In this document: positions 44,616 to 60,069 of the stretch, in pieces
How the letters are laid out: each line of letters opens with the position of its first letter
How positions within the stretch are numbered: the first letter of the stretch is position 1
Origin: Pagrus major
Lineage: Eukaryota > Chordata > Actinopteri > Spariformes > Sparidae
Reading direction: 5' to 3'
Length of the DNA: 64,000 nt
NCBI RefSeq assembly: GCF_040436345.1
Contig: NC_133224.1
Span: 13,105,703 to 13,169,702, forward strand
The notes under the pieces: generated by a model
Database searches by the model: none
What the model saw: the letters and a program-made list of their open reading frames with translations, nothing else
Told to the model about the DNA's origin: nothing
Position numbers and translations under genes: made by a program

Positions 44616-45234
44616 TTGCAACTTCAAATGGAACTTATCTACAGTACAATGTTGTGCTGTAAACTACTCTGGCAGTTTAGTTTCTAACTATTAACCAACC
44701 AACTATTGAGAAAAATACTCAGTCGAAGCTGGAAGTGGTCTTGTAATGAATTTAGATCATGTAGAGGGTTAGGGTTTTTTGTTCTTGAATACATAGCTAC
44801 ATTAGCATGTGATGTGATAACGTAAGTGTCACTGAGTTGTGTTGCGATGGATCAGTGTGTTTCTGCCGGGACATTGGAAAAGTGTTTGGCTCAGACTCTC
44901 GCAATGGTGAAAAGTAAACCAAGCAAAGAAGCAACGCTTTTACTTCAACCTAGAAACAATGATATTGATTATCATGCTGGGAACTGTAATTATGGAACCA
45001 ACACTGACAGATTTTATATTATTATATATTATAATAATAATTATTGTAGATTTTGTTTGCAGCCGTACTGAACTTGGCGCAGTAAAACTGGCGATGGCGA
45101 AGCAAATTAGTGCAGCTCGGTTCGACGCCGCACGGCCAAAAGTGCTAGTGGAAAACAGCTAAGAGTATTCAAAAACTACTTTCCAGACTACTGCCATCAT
45201 TAAGCACACATTTCCACTGTTACACAAGAGGACC
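44616..45234. other. No gene recognised
   Basis: A short frame from 44848 (MDQCVSAGTLEKCLAQTLAM) looks mildly protein-like but dissolves into repeat-like TTATTATATATTATAATAAT. I do not assign it. Confidence 0.3.
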
Positions 45235-45760
45235 GGCCACTGTCAGTGACCACAGCAGATGTGAGGAAACTCCTGCTGAGAGTGAATATAAATAAGGCTG
45301 CTGGTCAACATAATATACCTGGCCGTGTACTAAAAACATGTGCCAGAAAGTAGGAGACTGTTCCCTCCTGCCTCAAGACAGCCATCATCATTCCTGTAAC
45401 TGAAAAGTCTGCTGTGTCTAGTCCTAATGACCACCACCCTGTGGCTCTCACCCCCATCCTGATGAAGTGCTTCAAGAAACTGGTTTTCCAGCACATCAAA
45501 GACAACATCCCTGCCAGCCTGGACCCTCACCAGTATGCTTTCAGAACCAACAGATCCATAGAGGATGCCATATCCACTGCCCTTCACTCAGTCTTCACAC
45601 ACCTAGACAATAAGAACAGCAACATCTGGATGCTGTTTGTTGACCTCAGCTCAGCATTCAACACAATCTCACCCATGAAGTTAACACTCAAGTGCAACAC
45701 TCTGCAACTTGATATTGGACTTCCTCACAAGCAGACCCCAGATAGTTTCAAAATGTAATG
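45235..45760 (+). pseudogene. LINE reverse transcriptase fragment (L2/CR1-type)
   Basis: Frames read VRKLLLRVNINKAAGQHNIPGRVLK, a stop, then SSPNDHHPVALTPILMKCFKKLVFQHIKD, DPHQYAFRTNRSIEDAI and MLFVDLSSAFNTI (first catalytic Asp in FVDLSSAFNT). This is the same region as residues 1-70 of the LINE at 931-2067 but a different, older family member. It ends abruptly after SPMKL; the YxDD box is absent. Confidence 0.8.
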
Positions 45761-48700
45761 GCCAGACTGGCATATAATGAACTATTGTTGCTCCCCTGAA
45801 GATGAACCCTTCTATTATAAACACTGCTTTACCTTTTCTCTTGCGCCATCATCCACCCAAATGTCAGCTTAGTACAAGAGATATGTCATAATTACATTTG
45901 AGGCAGCAACTAATTATTATTTTTATTATTAATCCTGCAATCAATTTTTCCTTTTTTATTTTTACTCTGTCTAAAGTGACTTTTTTCAACATCTTGTTTT
46001 GCCTTGTAAAGTACAAGTATTACATTTTAAATCCTCACAAGTTTTTACTAAGTGACATGAAACCACAAATCAAATATCAATTACTTTTCTATTAAGAAAT
46101 TGATTGACTAATCATTTTGTGGCACCCTGGCTTTGCTTTAATTCAGCTCTAGAACTGTAGTGTGTTATAATCAGTGCCATCTCTACAGGCCACAAACCCA
46201 GTTTTACATTTGTTCACTTTCACGTTATATTCCAGCAGCAACAAATGCCAGTTGTGGTTGACACTTTGACTTCCAGCTGCTATTGTCTGCACCCACATGT
46301 AGCTAGTGAGAAGCTAACAAGGCATCTAGGCTGGAAGTAGCAAAAGCATACTGTAGCATACAAAACAACAAGAACAGAGCATATGTAGTATACTGGTACT
46401 TTACATTTTTTTTAATAGTTTTGCTAGTTAGCTATTACAGCAGTTTCTCTCATTGCGTTTCAATCCCTATGGCAGCGATTCCTAAACTGAACTGTTTCCA
46501 TATTGATAACATTGTTGAGGACCAGCTAACAAGGGCAGAGGGGGGTGTCATGACTGAATCAAAAGAGTGTAATGTTTGTATATTATAACACACTAGCAAG
46601 GTCTTTTAGCTTCAATACCTCCTCAGAAGAAAATCTAATGTGAGTAATGAGTAATGTGAGATAGCCAGTGGCAAATGAAACAGAAATATGGCACATACTG
46701 GTTAGACTGAGTGCATATCAGAGATGGCAGACAGATTTTTCACATGAACTCTTGACCTACTTTCAGTAGTTCAACATCAGTATCTAGTTATCACGAGCAC
46801 AAGAGGAAATTATGAGAAATGATGCAGATAAGACATGTTAATTACTCCCTTTAAAGTTATGAAGTTGATTCCACACAGCTCTGTGGGAAATGAGCAGAGG
46901 TGTGGTAAAGTTTGCAGCCTGAATTGTCCAATCTTGGTCGGCATTTGAGCTGTAATGGACAGGTTGCCTCCAGAAATGAAACAACCGAAGAAGAAGCTCG
47001 TAGCTAACTGGTAGGGTGCTGTAATCCTTCACTGCTGTCCATTGCTAGCCTTCTTTTTTACTGATTGTGTCAAAGGAAGAGTTTAGCATTTTGGGAAATA
47101 CTCTTAACCTATTTGCTTTCTCGCCGAGAGTGAGATAGTAAACTGATACCTCTCCCATGTTTTGTCAATCTTATCTTGTCAAAACTGATATCACAGTGTA
47201 ATGTCTGTAGAAGAATGACATTATAGATGGTTCGCTATAAGCCTTGCTTCAATATGCTTTTCATTTGCCACCAGGCTGGAGTGTAAATGAAGGACGAATT
47301 TTGGCACAAAGGAAGCACGTTTGCCATTGTGCAACCAAAACATTGTTTTCCCCGGTCACTGTCCCCAGGTAATGGTGGAACAACTGATGTAAAACGAGAG
47401 TAAACGGACGGGCATTCACTAAAAGTCTGTCAAAGTCTGTTCCCCCGTTGATATGCGTTTCCTCTTACCAACAGGACTTGAGACATTTCAAAAATGGCAT
47501 TCTTTCTACTAGATCAGTAAGTAACAAAACCTGCCTACTTATCAATACTTGTTTGTTGGTTGTTTTACTCTGCCTTTTTACAGCACTGAGATCAGGGTTT
47601 GAAGGTCAAACTAGGACAGAGTGCCTTCCGGTGGAAAACATCGTCCAGTAGTCATGGGGAGAGACAAATACTTTTTTGATCCTGTTTGAATTGTGCCATG
47701 AATCATATATGATGTTTATGAGTAAAAGATAATTTTCCAACTCAATAAAGTTTCAGTTTGTTGTAATTAAAGTAAAATCTCATGCAATTTTGTGTTAAAG
47801 CACTAAGGGAACTACATCGTCTCACTCAACACACGTCGCCAACACCAACATGGAGCCACCTCAACACAGAAAAGGTGCTAATAAAGATGAAAATCACAAT
47901 AAATCTGCTCATATTGACAACTGCAGTTATGTGAAAGGAGAGTTGGTCAGTTCTGTGAGCTGTAATATACAGGAGCAGCTCTACAATGTTTAAGTTACGG
48001 GTTTTGTAGGGCGTTCAATGAGACGTCACTAACGACACTGTTGGCTGTGTCGTCTTTATTATGACGTATTGTCATAGTCTGATATTTCATTAGTTTGATG
48101 ACAAACTGAGACTTTATTGACTTGGAAAATTATCTTTTAAACTAACAGACACCATATGTGTGATTCATGGCTCTATTCTTATGGTTGTTTTTGCTTTGGA
48201 CAGTAGCCACACTACTAGCAGTAGCTATGTTGCTAATGCTGTCTTTGCAACAGTGCTGCCAACAGTAATACCACAGAGAAAAACGGTGGGACTTTGGACT
48301 AAGCCTCCTAACACACAGCCGTTAGACTGATATTGATCTTTTTGTCTCACTCTGCAAGAAAGCATAAAAGTGTATTTTCTAGAATGTCAAACTACATCTT
48401 CCTACAATATGTGCCCAAGGATTTCACATCTTGTTCAAACAAAAGTGCCATGACCTGCAACATTTTGTTTTACGGATAAAAGCTTAGCACAACTGAGCCA
48501 TTCGTTTAAGAGCATTTGAACATATTTCCAAACTACACCACAGTGAAAATATAGTAGCAAAAAGACACTCTGATTAGTGACATAAATCCATTAAGTGACA
48601 ATTCAATTAGTCTCGAAGCAAGAAATTTTTGGGTTATGTAATGTTCACACATTTTCCTCTTTCTTTTTAAACACAGACAATTTTTTAGGATCATTATACT

Positions 48701-49485
48701 TTGCAAAAAAATCAATGCAAGTGAGTGATTTGGATCTGAAAAAATGTCCTCAAATTTCACAGTGTTCAACGACTTCATGAGCCTTCGTCAACAGTCTCTG
48801 TGAAGTCTCCATAAAAAATCAGTCTGCAGCCAGCGATAAGCATTTCTTTAACATATTGCTTCATGCAACTTGGTGGAAAACCTCTTCATATGTTTGGCAC
48901 AGTTTAAATATACAGATATAGATAGATATACAAGCAGTGCATTATGGGACATAGACATTCAACAACAGCCACACCAAAAAGATCATTCAGACATTTCAAT
49001 GAATTACTGTCTAATCAAGGAGCAAATAAAGTCAGATCAAAGTTTCACATTCAGATTATTGTTTTTACTTGTGTTCAATTGACATGTTCTTTATCGCAAA
49101 ATACATACACACACCACAGACACATTCAAAAAGGGTCTTCATACGTACACACACACATACACACACATATACACAGCTCTTGTTTTGAATGCATCTTTGC
49201 AAGAAAGAACACACTCTTATTTCAAAGAAAACAGACTTTTCTTAATCTTGGCACAATTTGAGCATAAGAAGGAAGCACTTTATCTAGTCGTGGTTGTAAA
49301 TGTCCGACATGGAGGGTGATCATCTTGGATAAGCTTAATGGAGGCTGCTATTGCTGATGTCTGAGCGTGGATGGGTCTGGTTGGATAGATTTCCTCTCTC
49401 GTCATGGCGCTGACACATGATGGATTTTCCATTTTACATCCATAGCAGCATGGCACTTTCTCCGCTCCTCTGAGCCAGCCAGAGT
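45761..49485. other. Intergenic space downstream of slc1a1
   Basis: Contains the slc1a1 3' UTR at its right side (extent unknown) and a (CA)n tract at about 49141-49175. No other gene or element is recognised; several stretches have old-repeat character without identifiable ends. Confidence 0.45.
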
Positions 49486-52400
49486 CTAAAACTGGGAGGT
49501 TTCGGTAAAGGAGATTGCATCTGTCTTATCGACGGTGAAGCCTCCGTTGACGTAGGATTTCTTCTCGCACTCATCGTCATCCAAAGTGGCTTCCAGAGCG
49601 AAGGGGTTGGCAACGTCCACATCTGATGTCAGATCCATCCTCTCCAGTTCCCTCTTGGATAGTTTCTGAACGATTCCAGCTCCGTAAGCATCGCCAAGAA
49701 CGTTGATCATAGTACGGAACCGGTCCCTGAAACACACCCCTCAAACTAAATCAACAGCACTGCAAGAATTCATTAGCATTTAAACTATTTAGTAAGAAAC
49801 ACAGGAAAACAGTCTCAATAGAAGGTCAACTGATAAACTTACAGCAGCCAATCCACAGCCACTATCAGAGTGACATCACTTGCAGGTAATCCAACAGCTG
49901 TTAAGACTATTACCATGGTGACAAGCCCAGCGTTAGGGACTCCTGCTGCTCCAATACTGGCTACCGTTGCTGTTATACTGAAACAAAGAGACACAGTTTG
50001 GCCCATCAGTGGCTCATATGGCAGCAGGAGGTACAGTAACTGTTTGAACTACTCGAGACCATCAATAAACTAAGTGTGAGCACGATGAACTGTTGCTAAT
50101 GAGATATATGCAGTTTGTCCCAGAAAAGTGGCTTATAATAATACAAAGAACACAATATCTGCATAGTTACACTGCTTTTAAATTAAGCTGTAATTTGCTG
50201 AGGGCGTCTCCAGGTGTACGGATGTGTGTAATCCTACCCTCCAATGGATCTGACCTGAGGTCAGGAGTCTGTCCTCCAAGGAAGATCACAGCAACAGCCA
50301 TTTGTCCAATGGCTAGCACTGACACAGGTTTTATTTAACCGACAAAGCTCTCTCAGAGGTTGTTGCATTATGGATGGGTTGGCAAAGTGTGGTACATGAG
50401 TTTCCCATCAACAGTCAACTCTGTCTTCTTCTGACCATGATTATGTTTTTCCCCTAACTCGTTTTTCCCCTAATACTTTTTGAAGGTCTGAACCCGATCT
50501 TTCATCATCATCATCGCTACATCAACATCATCAAATTTAAAGGTCCAGTGTAGGATTAAGGAGAATCTATTGGCAGTAATACTATATTTATAATTATGTT
50601 TGAATTAGTGTCTAATGACCTGAAACTAAGAATCATTGTCTTTTCGTTCCCTTAGAATGAACCTTTATATCTACAGAGGGGGCGGGTCCTCTTCAGCAAA
50701 GTCCATCATGTTGTACGCCATGTTTCTACAGTAGCCCAGAAGGGACAAACCAAACTAGAGAGGGCTTTTAGCATTTTTAATGTTTTCAGTGGCCACCATA
50801 GGGTAGGGTAAGATTAGGGGTAGTCTTGCATAGCCAGACCTGTCTCCACAGCACTGCGTCAGCGCTGGAGAAAGGTCTGGTTGCACCAATGCTCAATTTC
50901 AAAAAGGGGAAAATAACCGCTCGGGCTTGTTTGCATATCTTTTAACCAATCACAGTCATCTTGGGCAGCACTTAACCCAGGATGCCATGATGCTGCCCCT
51001 GCAAAGTAGTGTTAGTGTTGTTTTGCATGTGGGGAGGTGAGCCCTGGCATTAATGGCTAAATCACCCCAAAAGAAAAGGTAACAGCTGCCGCCTTGTTGT
51101 TGTGGTTGTTTCGTGTAGCTATGGGGGTTCTGATAACATTACAAGCAGATAGCAGAAGGAAGGGGGGATAGGTGACCATTGACATGCTTTACACCAACAG
51201 ACTGCACCCAGTAGGGAAGACTAGATGATGCCCCTAAATTCTACCTCCTGGACCTTTAACAAAGCAGTTATTTTAAGCCAAGTCATCATCTGAACCACGT
51301 GGATTATGTGGCCAAAGTCCGACTGACTCAGACACCAAGGTCTTCAGCCTAAAACCCGGAATGAATTTATCTTGTTGTGATTGCTTGTTCGTTGTTTTGC
51401 ACGTTGGCTTCAGTATTTTATGTTTTTATGTTTTATGGACGAGGTCATTCAAGGTCAACAAAACAATATTATAACTTTATAGTATCATAGGTTGTATTTT
51501 GTAGTATCATAACCAGCAGTTAGAAGTGCCCCTGAGTAACCGCAATGTACCTGATGGTAACAATCTGGCCCACATCCAGAGCATAGTCATTCAGCTGGGC
51601 GATGAAGATGGCAGCCACAGCCTCATACAGCGCTGTGCCATCCATGTTAATGGTGGCGCCCACTGGGAGGACGAAGCGGGTGATCCGCTTGTCGATACGA
51701 TTGTTCTCCTCGGCACATCGGAAGGTGACGGGCAGGGTGGCGGAGCTGCAAGACAAGAGACACTTTATTACTCTGACCTTATGGGATGGCACACAGTCGT
51801 TCTGATTTATAAACATGAAATATGGTCCTGACAGTAAATATTTAACTGTTTATATGTTTTAAGACAATGTATGCAGAGTGTTAGTGTTAGAATACACAGG
51901 ATCAGGGGGTTCTGACCTGGAGGAGATCATGAGTGCTGTCACCAGGGCCTGAGCCATTCCCAGTGTGAATGTATACGGGTTCTTCCTCACAATGACAAAG
52001 AAGATGAGTGGCAGACAGATGGTGGCGTGGATAGCTAGACTGAAGGACAAAAGTGTTACAGAACAATGTATGTAAAAAAGGATTACAATAAACTATATTA
52101 CAAGCACAATATTAACCTTTCAGAGAAAAGACAAAAAGGTGGCGGTAGTTAATTACCATTTAACCCATGGTGTGAGCTGTGAAATTTAGAAATGTCAACA
52201 AGGATTACATTGGACAGTTGGAAGATTATACTAATATATCATATTATACCAAGCATAATCTTATATAAACAACTATATAAGATTATGCTTGGTATGATAA
52301 TATATATTATAGACTCTGAAGTTTAAGAAATTCCAGCTTCACATATAAAAGTTTTGGTTAGTTAGTTTTAAAATGCGTATATAATATAATGCACTCCCCA

Positions 52401-55400
52401 GACAAAAGGTTCTGATCAAAACCACCATGACAGACAGTGATGAAGGCCCTCAACTAAAATGAATACAAGCTCAAGTGTCAGTTGACTGAACTGATTTTAA
52501 ACAGAATTCACAAAAAGCACATTAGAGAGATTTGATTTCTTTTTCCTGATGATCATGTCAAAAACTCTTAATTGCATCCACTGTAATTTAGAGTCACAAA
52601 GCAATTAAGCGTGAAAAGGCTTTCAGTGCGCTGAATTCTGCATTAAGAACAGTACAACCAAGTGTGAACATTACATGCCATCACAGGAACACTCAGTCTT
52701 GGACTAACCCTGTGACCTAACTAGAAGGGATTTACTGTACAGTCTTTAATGGTGTCGCTTAGATTTAGAGGCATGAGCAAAGCTTTCATTACTGCATCTG
52801 CAGGTTGAGCAGTTTTAAATGTCCTTGGCCCTTATCGGTGCCTACACAGAGCTCAGATTTTTACTGTATCACTGGAGGGAGAATTGGCTCAAATGTCAAC
52901 CATAAATCCCAGGGTCTGGAACAGGCGGATACAGAGTAATGGGACAGCTTACCCACTCAGCACCGTCACCATATAAAGACCCATCTTCTTGAAGATCTCC
53001 CAGTCTTCCACCTCAATGATCTTAGCAGCAATTAGGAACAGGATCCCTACTGGCATGTAGCTGAAAAAACACAGAATGTTTGAGTCCATTGGGGCACAGA
53101 ATCTAAGATTATAGCAAATAAAGTGCATTCGGACTGCAGCTGAAATGATAAGTTGATTTATTGATTAGTCAATCATCAGAAAAGTTATAATACTAAATTC
53201 TAAATTACAATTTTAATAATCATTAAAGTCATTTTGAGAAGCATAAAAGCAAAGCATTCACTGGTTCTAGCTTCTCAGATGTTATTATCATGATAAGTTA
53301 ATGAATATCTTTGGGTTTGAACTTCAGAATCAGAAATACTTTATTATCCCCAAGGGGAAATTGTTGGTTGAACGAGTAAAGCAGTCAGTCAACACAACAC
53401 AGAGATCCAAAGAGTACTGCTACTCAACCAACTATTAGGTTTCCGGTCAGGTTTGAGCTGTTTTATTGAGCTTACTTAATTAAGCTTGGAACTTGGGCAG
53501 GTGTTGGTATTCCCAAATGTAATTTAAAGGTTCACTTTGTAAGAAAGCTGCTTATTGAGTCTCATTCCCAACTCATCAAATACTGATACCGACCACCCAC
53601 CCAATTCCTCAGTATTTGACAAGTTGGGACTGAGACTCAAATATCAACTTACAAACTGGACCTTTAAAAAGATTCTGTCTTTCGCTTTTTGAATGTGTCG
53701 ATCCAGATGTGCTAACTGGCATCAAAAACCCCACTGGGAATAAGGAAAGAGAGACATAGCCAATATGTTTGTTAGCCCGACAAGCTAATGGTCAGTATTA
53801 ACCAGTGTTGGGGAAACTACCTTACAATTACTATTCTTTACAGTAGAGTAGTTAAGCTACAACAATACTACGGTTTTATTGTCAGAAGCAGTGCTAATAT
53901 GCCAATGAGTTTGTTAGCCTGGCAAGCTAATGGTCAGTATTAGACAGTGTTGGGGAAACTATCTGGCTGGTGAAGCTAAAAGCTACTCTTCATATGAAAG
54001 TAGTTAAGCTACAATGACACCACAATTTTATAGACAGTACCATTGCTACCCCACGACTCAATGTTTACAATTACTTGTTACTGGAAACATAAAATGAAAA
54101 TAGCTTTGCTAACCGCAAGCTAACAGGAAATGTTATCAAACTTCTCTCAATTTTGAGCACAAATTAGTTGAAGGAAAACAGCTGAGGTGGGCATTGCTGC
54201 AGTCAGCATCCCGATCGCACACTCCCTCAAAACTTGTGACATCTGTGGTATGGTGTTGTGTGATAATATTGCACATTTTATAGTAGCTTTTTATTGTAAC
54301 GGTCCAAAGTTAACTTCCGCATTAATCATGCTGTTCAATCAACATCTTGGTATGACACACCGGTCAGGTGGATTTGTTATCCTGGCAAAGAAGTGCTACT
54401 TACACAGATTTCAACAAATTTGTGTTCAAAATTTGAGAAAATGTTTTCACAGATAAGATGTTGGATCTTTTAACTAGTGTTGCGATTCTGTTTTTGTTCA
54501 GTGTAAATTTGGAAAGATGTTCTGAGTTTTTCATAATATTAGGAAAAGGCAAGAAAAAATGCTTACACTACATACTGTAAATACAGTTTTGTGGTACTTT
54601 ATTTGAGTACTTTCATTTGATGCTACTTTATACTGTTATTTTACTATTTACGGAGGGAAATATTGTCATTTTTACTCCAGCACAGTTTAAACATTCTTTC
54701 TTTCAACTGGCAATCTGAAAGTCCTACAGAGAACACTACATAGACAGTACATAGCATTCACCCAAACCTAATAACTCAGTCTGATGATGAAGATCATGAG
54801 ATGCAACTGAAAACCTTGGAAAAAGCTACTACGTGAACCTTGAGTTTAGATTTTATTTTGTTTCTAACAAAGTGTGTTAAAGCCCTTTTTGTCAGTCTAA
54901 ATCAAAGATCAACACTTTCTTCTCCGAGGAAGTTCAGGTATATAAGGTCTAGGCCCATATCGAACGTGTCCCATACCTGTACATTATACATACCACATAA
55001 TGATCTGGACCAGTTTCATGGTTGCTTCATTCAGAGCATCAAAAAATTCCAGGAGGATACGGCCCTTTTCACCCATCTTCCCAATGACAAGGCCAAAAGC
55101 AACACAGAACACGATAAGCCCCAAAACGTTGATTCCATCTGAATATGTCCCGATGATTTTATATTCCTTGGTTATATTCTGCCAAGACAGGAGACAAAGA
55201 GGCGATTCATTCAGCTCACCAACACCAGGCCAGGAAGCTGCTCTCACAACCACATTAGCTGACTCTAAAGACCCATTGATGAGCTGTGCAAATGTTTTCT
55301 ACAGGATTACAGCCCAATGACCCATGGCTACTTATGACTCATGATGCACTCTGATGCATTTAGATCAGACATCAGTTGCCAGGTGCAGAAACATGAAACG

Positions 55401-58400
55401 TAAAGTGCAGCAGACGGATCAACAAGGACACACTGTCAAGATTAAAGTCGTCATGTTAATGGATGTTAACGACAAGGAGACACAGGTGCGAATAAAGCTC
55501 TTCTTGTTTCATAAACAAGATAATGTATCGCAAGCAATGAGTTATTAATCACTGGAGATGAAAAGAAGAGAGTAACGTGGACACCTACCTCCACCGCCGC
55601 CATGATAGTAGTTGTGAGAGGTGGAATTGTGGTGGTGTCTGCTGGAGCTTTCGGAGGCTCCAGTTCTTTGCGCTTGGTCTTGTACTACAGCGTGATTGGT
55701 CACATTTCACAAGATTAGAGTTATAGTCACATGGCTACATACTGTATACCCACCAGCCCCTGATGTGGGTTCAAGTAGCACTTTAAACATGGGTAGAGGG
55801 TGGAACATGAATGAAGTCTCTTACCTGCTGAAAACAAGCCTGCACCAGATTTTCTGGAAACATGTTTCTGTTGATCAGAATAGACAAGATTGGGGCTCAG
55901 TGACAAACACAGAAGACAATTATGTGCACTACAGTCAACCCATGGGTCATTGCAATGACTGTTGATGCACGGCAAACTGAGGAGAAAATGATTTTCATAT
56001 TCATAAAGAGGCTGTGAATGTGGTTAACTTCTTTTAGGGTAATGGAGCTAAAACACCAACATCATTATTTGTGGCAGACATGAATGCCATGATTTTGTCA
56101 GTAGAAAGTTGTGGCAGATTTATATGCTGTCCATTGTTTTGAAGACAAGCAATTGCCTTGAAAAAAAAAAAAAAAAGTGAGGGTTGGACATATGAACCTC
56201 ACAGTACGCTACAAACAAAGCGCTTTGAGATCATCATACAGATCCTGAAAATCCCATCCTGACAGCTGAATGTCAGCGTTGAAATTTTCTAAAACAGATA
56301 ATCCCATGATCCTGACACTTTTACAAAATGATTAGCCGGGCGAGTGACGGTGTAAAAGCAGGGGAAGGTACACATTTTTGCATATTCCTTTTCATTCTTT
56401 TCACAACTTATTCTGTCACTTTGCATGTTAACAACTTAATGTGACACCAAGAATGCGTTTGAGGAGAGACCGTCCGAAAGGGTAGGCCATTATTTTGCCA
56501 TTTGTACAATTCATCAAGTTGAGATACCAAAGAGATGCAGAGGACACAGATAGGTAGGGAGGCACTGGGACACAGCCAGGAGGAAGCTATGATAAAAAGA
56601 ACTGGACCTTTGTCCCGGGACTTGTTTCAACACATTAACAGTCTAGTTAGAAATTGTTATTTACAAATCAGAAATATTGCCAAGGTCAAACCACCCAGAA
56701 ACATAGCTGAACAACTCATCCACACCCTCATTTTGTCCGGTCTAGATTACTGTAACTCATTATTCACCTGTCTGAACAGCACAGCAGCTGCCCGCCTACA
56801 CTTTCTACAAAATACAGCAGCCAGACTCCTCAGACGCAGAGAATACATCACCCAAATCCTGGCTGAATTACACTGGTTACCAGTCCATTACAGAATTCAA
56901 TTCTAAATTTTACTAATTAATTTAAAGCCCTAAATTATCTTGTTTCACTTCACATTTCAGAACTACTCAGCCCTTATTCTGCTCCAAGACTCCTCAGATC
57001 AGAGAACCAAATCCTGCTAACAGAACCACGGTCCAGACTGAAAACAAAGGGGGAAGCATGCTTTTATGGTTCTCTCCCCGACACTGTGGAACAAACTCCC
57101 ACTAAATATCAGAGCAGCTGAGTCAGTGCCACACTTTAAAAAGCTTTTAAAAACACCCCTGTACAGACAAGCATTTGCATAATGTACTTTTTAAAGTCTT
57201 AATCTTGCTCTTTTATATTTTGTCTTATCTCTGTGTTGTATATTCTTGTTTACTGCTCTTTGCAGCGGTATTGTATTCTGTGAAGCATCTAATTTTATTG
57301 CATTTTATTTGCTTAATTTGTCTTTCTGAACTGTTTGAAACTATATTCTGTGAAGCACCTTGTAACTTTGGTTTTGAGAGGTGCTATAGAAATAAAAGTT
57401 TATTATTATTATTCCACTGTTAGACTATGAGGGAAAGTTCTGTAGTCTCTTTCATTTAAACATCTAAACAAGTGGACACTTGATGGTCATGAGGAAGTTT
57501 GTAGTTTGTATGCGGCTGCTGAGAGGTCACCTGAGGAGGTCCAAGAGAGTGTCAACCGTGGTGACGTTGGGCGTGGTTCCAGCTCTGTCGATGTGATCAG
57601 CTGTCTGAGAGACTCCCGGTTTGATGGTCATCACCAAGATAATGCCTACGATGGATGAGACTGCTTAGCAGGCACTGATGACAATATAACTTTAACAATG
57701 ATTTTTTTAAAATCACAACCACCACTGTAACAGTTTTAACTGTAGAGCAACTGAACTAAACAGAATTTAAATACAGTGTTACTGTGAACTTTCTAAGTAA
57801 AAAGAGGCTTGCATGAGGGAAAATATCACTCACCAAGAATAACTGCGATGATGGTTGTTGAGAAGTAATATATAACAGCTCGCAGACCTATTTTTCCTGA
57901 TACCTCAGAGTCCAGGGCCGCGACACCTGTGGACAACAAGCACAATGTTTATTTGAAATCCAAACAAGGTATCAAAAGACCAGACTGCAGATTCTGGAGA
58001 CTGTTCACATTTGTATGTGAATATGAACAATTCATCTGGTAAAAATAAATGTACGGATTGGGCCTTTAACACCTCAGCCAGCAGTCATGGTACAATGCAG
58101 GTGAAGAGAAAATACAACTGGCTGGGTCTACTGTCTCTGCAGAAGTGTCTGCTCCTTCATGACCCGGGGAAGTGAGTGTGGTGGGTCATAGACAGTGATG
58201 TGTAGCCTAAAGCTAAAAGTTTATCACTGTGCGTTTGTTCACCTTAACTAGTTAGAAATATATAATAAAATAAATTCATATTGAGTTCACTAATTTAGTG
58301 AAATAAATAATGACCTTTTTTTGTTAATGACTATAGGCAATTTCGATTGAAATGCCAACTTTAAACAATGCAAAATGCACTGATCTTGACACTTGACTAG

Positions 58401-60032
58401 GCTTGACTAATGACAAATCGCTAATTATGTTGACCAATCGGATGATCTCTCGATTTTAAGAACTACAGCGCTCTAAATATTTAGTCATCATGCAATGCTT
58501 TACCTGGAATATTTTACAAAAATCATTTAGTTATAAAATTATTAAATTAAATACATTATAAATTAATTAAATAATATATCAATAACTGTTCCCCCTGCAG
58601 GATGTACTGCATTCAACCTTTACAGACTGCTAGTGCTATTTACAAGGTGAACAACCCAGTTGTGGCACACAGTGAGAAATAATGGTGCACAGCTGGGAAA
58701 CACTCCAGGGACATGCAGGTGGAAAAAACAAATCCTGAGACAAACAATGGAACAAAATGCTCATCAAAAGCAAATCATACACTAAAGTTCCTGTGAAATA
58801 TTCCATGTAATTGCTTCATGTCTGCAGCTATCAGAATAAACAGCTTATGCTGTAGGCCTAGTTTCATTTCAGCAGGGAGCCTCCATACACTGCTGTGGAT
58901 GAGGTGAAGGGATTAGTCAGAGGAGATGTAATGCAGCTCCTGAGTGACAGTTATCCTACTGTCTTCTTGTGCCATCAGTGGATAGTATTCCTCAGTGTGT
59001 ACTCTCTGCAGTACTTACGTATCACCACATAGATGGTTATCTCACCTTCATATGCAGACTGCAAGCTACTAAACTTTACTCAGCCATTGCTATCAGCTAC
59101 ACATACAATACACTCCTTTGTCTTTCAAAATCATTTTATGTTAACATTGTTAACATTGCTAACACTAGCTAACATTAATGTTGCTAAAGCTAGCCAGCTA
59201 ACGTTAGAGCAGTATAGTATGCTGGGTGCATACTGTAGAACTGGCAAATATCAAGACTGTTGAGACTGACTATACCATGGGATACCAACCGTGTTATACT
59301 ATTGGCTGAAGAACTTTGTTTTCAGAATTCTTACACAGAGGCAAATAAAACAATCAATCATTTTGGACCCGACAAACATTGTAAAACTATTAATTCACAG
59401 TCATAATAATGTTTTTATGGAAAAGAGACTTTTATTCTGCACCTTTCTACAAGCTCTGTAGATGTATTATTTTGAATATAAAAATGTTATCAATAAGACC
59501 CTAAGAAGTAAAGGATCTAATACAAGTCCTTTCCTCCAAGTATGTAAGTAATATCAGCAAAATATACTATTAAACATAAAAGTGCTCATTGTGCAGAAAA
59601 ATGTGTCTCACTTTTATACAGCAGGGTCAAAGCATCTGACTAAGAACATTTATGGGGGCACTTGACGGCTGAGAAAGCCAAGCAGTCTTTGACATCAGAA
59701 GAAGCTTTGTGGAACACTGTCAAATCATGCTGGGATAACATGAGTCAGCAGGTTTTACACAAACTTGTGGAGTCCATGCCAGCTCGAGTGCATGCTGCCA
59801 TTAAAGCAAAAGAGGGACAAACGAAATACTGAGATATTCTGACACAAGAGTCAACTTTTCACTCAAGCTGTTAAGCTGAATATTATCATCTGTAATTAAA
59901 AAATAGTATTTCATTTGAAATAAATGCAAAATAAACCATACTGTAAATATTTTTGGATCAATATTACTGCTGCATTAATGTGTATGTTGCATTTTAGAGC
60001 TGTACTATTGAAGGTTGTGCTAATTCTGACTA

Positions 60033-60069
<37 letters not shown>

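Noticed and set aside
51526-51831. Plus-strand frame over 101 codons
   Set aside because: Antisense shadow of an slc1a1 exon (51745-51551).
57531-57660. Upstream acceptor AAGCAG at 57661-57663 for slc1a1 exon 3
   Set aside because: It would insert five residues between VIL and GIILV. The acceptor ATCGTAG ending at 57646 gives the conserved VILGIILV join in phase.
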